A DNA stretch of 10,077 bases from Spirochaetaceae bacterium (GTDB taxonomy: Bacteria > Spirochaetota > Spirochaetia > SZUA-6 > Bin103): positions 1 to 10,077 of the forward strand of contig JAPOQV010000453.1 of assembly GCA_026710565.1 (NCBI GenBank), written 5' to 3'. This document shows positions 7,668 to 10,077 of the stretch, one piece after another (the stretch's first letter is position 1; the number at the start of each line of letters is the position of its first letter). The position numbers and the translations under genes were made by a program. Under the pieces are notes generated by a model that did no database searches, was not told the DNA's origin, and worked only from the letters and a program-made list of their open reading frames with translations.

Positions 7668-7772
7668 GCGGCGATGGTGCCGGCCGGCCGGGATTTGTTC
7701 AAACGGTAGCCCGGCCGCGGCCGGAGCGCCGCGCTTGCCCGCGCGCACCGCGACGGATGATGCTCGGCGCGC
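7668..7772. promoter_or_regulatory. Divergent intergenic region between dipeptidase and crtY
   Basis: This 105-bp spacer must hold promoters for both directions unless transcription enters from further away. I see no convincing -35/-10 pair. The only AT-rich patch is at 7693-7703; within it TTTGTTCAAA (7694-7703) has a 4-bp inverted repeat, TTTG and CAAA, around TT, a possible operator or part of a promoter. The rest is GC-rich and unremarkable. Confidence 0.35.
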
Positions 7773-8960
7773 ATGGCTGCGATCGTGACGGACGTGGACC
7801 TGGCGCTGTGCGGCGGCGGCCTGCAGAGCGGGCTGATCGTCGCCGCCGTGTGCGGATCGGGCTCTGCCGGCACCGTGACGCTGGCCGAACGGGAGCGGAT
7901 CGGCGGCAACCACACCTGGTGCTTCCACGCCGGGGACCTGTCGCCGGCCATGCGGCGCCACGTCGAGTCGTTCGTGGCGTATCGGTGGAGCTCCTACGAG
8001 GTGCGCTTCCCCGGCTACCGGCGGGTGCTCGAAACCCCGTACGCGATGATCTCGAGCGAGCGCCTGCGGTCGGAGACCCTGCGCATGCTGGCCGATCGCG
8101 GCGGGTCGACGGCGTCCGAGCACGTGCCGGCCGAGGTGGACGGCGCCGGCAGCGTGCGGCTGGCGGACGGCCGGACGCTTGCCGCGCGGACGGTGATCGA
8201 CGCGCGTGGCGCCGGCGACCCGGCGGTGCCGTGCGGCTGGCAGAAGTTCTACGGCGAGGAGCTTACGCTGCGGCGTGAGCACGGACTGAGCCGGCCGATC
8301 GTGATGGACGCCACGGTCCCGCAGCGCGACGGATACCGCTTCATGTACGTCCTGCCCCTCACGCCTGAGCGCGCGCTGGTCGAGGACACCTCCTTCTCCG
8401 ACGGCCCGGAGCTGGACGAGGACGAGCGCCGCCGGCGGATCGCCGAGTGGCTCCGGGAGCACGGCTGGGAGGCGCTGCGGGTCGAGCGCAGCGAGCGCGG
8501 CGTGCTGCCGATGCCGATGGCCGAGGCGCCGGAGGATCCCGTACCCCGTCGATCGCCCCCCGCCGGTCCCGCCGTGCTGCCTGGCGGCTACCGCGGCGGC
8601 TGGTTCCATCCCGGCACCGGCTACTCCCTGCCGCTGGCCGCCGAGCTCGCCGAGCTGATCGCGGCCCCCCCGGCGGACGACCTTGCCGCCGCGGTGGCCG
8701 CCGCGGCGAGCGAGCGGCGGCGGCGCGCCCGGTTCTGCCACCGGCTCAACCGGCTGCTGTTCCGGTGGTACCCGCCGGAGGCGCGGCGCGGCATCTTCGA
8801 GCGCTTCTACCGACTCCCCGAGGCCACGATCGCCCGCTACTACGCGATGCGGCTGCGCCCGGTCGACAAGGCGCGCATCCTGGGCGGCCGGCCCCCCGCC
8901 GGCCTGTCGATTCCGGCCCGCCACGGCGGCCGCCTCACGCAGGCAGCGGGCAACGGATGA
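7773..8960 (+). CDS. crtY: Lycopene beta-cyclase
   Basis: A 395-residue flavin-dependent cyclase that closes both ends of lycopene to beta-ionone rings, giving beta-carotene at the membrane surface. The family pattern is present throughout: the N-terminal dinucleotide-binding segment DLALCGGGLQSGL (residues 9-21), HTWCFH (47-52), ETPYAMISS (87-95), VIDARG (141-146), GWQKFYGEE (155-163), PIVMDATVPQRDGYRFMYVL (175-194), LVEDTSFSD (202-210, with Glu204 at the place of the catalytic acid), GYRGGWFHPGTGYSLP (272-287) and the C-terminal FERFYRLP/ILGGRPP blocks. Length is normal for bacterial CrtY. ATG 7773 gives the usual short lead-in to the flavin-binding strand, though its ribosome binding site is weak. 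The stop overlaps the next start (ATGA), so crtY and crtT are probably translationally coupled. Confidence 0.96.
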   Translation: MAAIVTDVDLALCGGGLQSGLIVAAVCGSGSAGTVTLAERERIGGNHTWCFHAGDLSPAMRRHVESFVAYRWSSYEVRFPGYRRVLETPYAMISSERLRSETLRMLADRGGSTASEHVPAEVDGAGSVRLADGRTLAARTVIDARGAGDPAVPCGWQKFYGEELTLRREHGLSRPIVMDATVPQRDGYRFMYVLPLTPERALVEDTSFSDGPELDEDERRRRIAEWLREHGWEALRVERSERGVLPMPMAEAPEDPVPRRSPPAGPAVLPGGYRGGWFHPGTGYSLPLAAELAELIAAPPADDLAAAVAAAASERRRRARFCHRLNRLLFRWYPPEARRGIFERFYRLPEATIARYYAMRLRPVDKARILGGRPPAGLSIPARHGGRLTQAAGNG

Positions 8961-9691
8961 CCGCTCACCCCGCCGGCACGCCGGATGGGCCGGGAGGCCG
9001 CGTCGCCGCCGACTTCGATCGCGTCGCCGCATCCTACGACCTGCTGGTCGGGCTCAACCCCGGCTACCGCAGGCACCTGCGCCGGAGCGCGGAGCGGCTG
9101 GCGCTGGCCGGCGATGCCCGCATCCTGGACCTCTGCTGCGGCACCGGACAGTCGACGCTGGCGCTGCGGGCCGCGCATCCGCGCGCCAAGCTCTGCGGCC
9201 TGGACGCGTCGGCGGAGATGCTGCGGGTGGCGCGCAACCGCCCGCAGCTCGCGGGCGTCGAGTTCGTCCACGGCGATGCCATGGATCCGGCCGCCGCCGG
9301 CATCGACGGACCGTTCGACGGCATCCTGATGGCCTACGGGATCCGCAACGTGCCCGACGCCGACGCGTGCCTGCAAAGGGTGCGCAACCTGCTGGCTCCC
9401 GGAGCGCCGGTGTGCTTCCACGAGTACTCCGTAACCGGTTCGCCGTTCCAAACCGCCGTGTGGAAGGCGGTGACCGCGCTGATCATCATCCCCGCCGCGC
9501 GCGTGGTGACCGGCGACGACGGGCTGTTCCGCTACCTGCGCGACAGCGTACTGGCCTTCGACAGCGTGGAGAGCTTCGGGCAGCGCCTGCAGCGGGCCGG
9601 GTTCACCGACATCAGGACTCTGCCGGCCGGCGGCTGGCAACGCGGCATCGTCCACTCGTTCCTGGCCCGCCGCCCGGAAGGTTCCCGGTGA
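8957..9691 (+). CDS. crtT: UbiE/COQ5-like SAM-dependent methyltransferase of the carotenoid cluster
   Basis: A 244-residue class I methyltransferase. The fold signature is plain: FDRVAASYD near residue 20, SAM motif I ILDLCCGTG (56-64), the acidic loop GLDAS (81-85), a HGDAMD segment (105-110), and YGIRNVPD (127-134), which mirrors the FGLRNV signature of UbiE. Its place between crtY and crtU, with 4-bp overlaps on both sides, matches the crtYTU order of Streptomyces, where crtT is annotated as a methyltransferase without a well-settled reaction. It could modify a carotenoid end group or a precursor, or act on a quinone. By sequence alone it cannot be separated from a menaquinone-type methyltransferase; the symbol rests on context. 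Confidence 0.85.
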   Translation: MTAHPAGTPDGPGGRVAADFDRVAASYDLLVGLNPGYRRHLRRSAERLALAGDARILDLCCGTGQSTLALRAAHPRAKLCGLDASAEMLRVARNRPQLAGVEFVHGDAMDPAAAGIDGPFDGILMAYGIRNVPDADACLQRVRNLLAPGAPVCFHEYSVTGSPFQTAVWKAVTALIIIPAARVVTGDDGLFRYLRDSVLAFDSVESFGQRLQRAGFTDIRTLPAGGWQRGIVHSFLARRPEGSR

Positions 9692-10077
9692 CCGGCGGCG
9701 ACGCGCCGCGGGTCGCGGTGGTGGGCGGCGGCATCGCCGGCATGGCGGCGGCCGTCGTGCTGGCCGAGCGCGGCATCCGCGTCACCGTGCTGGAACGCGA
9801 GCCCGGCCTGGGCGGGCGCGCCGGGGCGTTCCCGGTCCGGCTTGCCACCGGCGAAACGGTGCAGATGGACCGGGGCTTCCACGCCTTCTTCCGCCAGTAC
9901 TACAACCTGCGCGCGCTGCTGCGGCGCATCTCGCCGGACCTGGACCTGCTGGAGCCGCTGGACGACTATCCCATCCTGGGCACCGGCGGCTCGCGACAGT
10001 CGTTCGCCCGCCTGCCCCCGCGGGCGCCGTCGGACATCGCCTCCCTCACCCCGCGCACGCCGCCCCCCGATACGAAA
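9688..10077 (+). CDS. crtU: Isorenieratene synthase-like beta-carotene desaturase/methyltransferase (5' part, cut by the window end)
   Basis: The first 130 residues of a flavoprotein of the phytoene desaturase superfamily. It has the FAD-binding Rossmann motif VAVVGGGIAGMAAAVVLAERG (GGGIAG at 13-18) followed by EREPGLGGRAG. The stretch RGFHAFFRQYYNLRALLRR (62-80) and LEPLDDYPILG (88-98) are characteristic of CrtU, the enzyme that desaturates beta-ionone rings and shifts a methyl group to form aromatic ends (isorenieratene). Start GTG 9688 overlaps the crtT stop as GTGA and is preceded by GGAAGG 6 nt upstream. The frame is open to the last base. The final ten or so residues (TPRTPPPDTK) do not fit the family block expected there (RSPTF-like), so either this copy diverges or the sequence at the edge is unreliable. 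Confidence 0.88.
   Translation, partial: MTGGDAPRVAVVGGGIAGMAAAVVLAERGIRVTVLEREPGLGGRAGAFPVRLATGETVQMDRGFHAFFRQYYNLRALLRRISPDLDLLEPLDDYPILGTGGSRQSFARLPPRAPSDIASLTPRTPPPDTK

Noticed and set aside
7694..7703. TTTGTTCAAA as an operator for a light- or B12-dependent carotenoid regulator
   Set aside because: One short inverted repeat is not enough to assign a regulator, and no regulator gene is nearby. It is kept only as part of the intergenic description.
7668..9032. Upstream extension of the dipeptidase frame across crtY and into crtT (total 792 codons)
   Set aside because: The added sequence is antisense to crtY and resembles no protein; the M19 family begins at the ATG at 7667.

Overview
The window is a very GC-rich bacterial segment with no RNA genes, mobile elements or CRISPR. 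It carries nine reading frames: one cut at each end, and one complete except for a frame break near its 3' end. A spirochaete-like source is my best guess, an inference from two proteins: a periplasmic binding protein whose mature end begins AGEGE, and a helical lipoprotein-like protein ending in a LysM-type segment. Both styles are common in Spirochaetota, but no phylogenetic marker is present.

Left part, plus strand (1-3585): the 3' end of an oligopeptide-type ABC transporter ATPase, then after 17 bp a D-2-hydroxyacid dehydrogenase, then a large exported protein with proline-rich repeats, helical repeats and a C-terminal LysM-like segment. A strong symmetric hairpin (3597-3628) lies between converging genes and can stop transcription from both sides.

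Middle part, minus strand (7667 down to 3671): an M19 membrane-type dipeptidase, a glycosyl-hydrolase-like TIM-barrel protein starting 4 bp after it, and a secreted ABC solute-binding protein with its own predicted promoter and strong ribosome binding site. The TIM-barrel gene contains a tandem duplication near its 3' end and loses its frame there. As the sequence stands, it reads through without a stop into the solute-binding protein gene.

Right part, plus strand (7773-10077): a tightly overlapping carotenoid operon, crtY-crtT-crtU (lycopene beta-cyclase, UbiE-like methyltransferase, and the start of a beta-carotene desaturase/methyltransferase of the isorenieratene synthase type). Gene order matches the crtYTU operon of Streptomyces, so the predicted product is an aromatic carotenoid. 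The operon diverges from the dipeptidase gene across a 105-bp spacer. The phytoene and lycopene steps (crtE, crtB, crtI) are not in the window.
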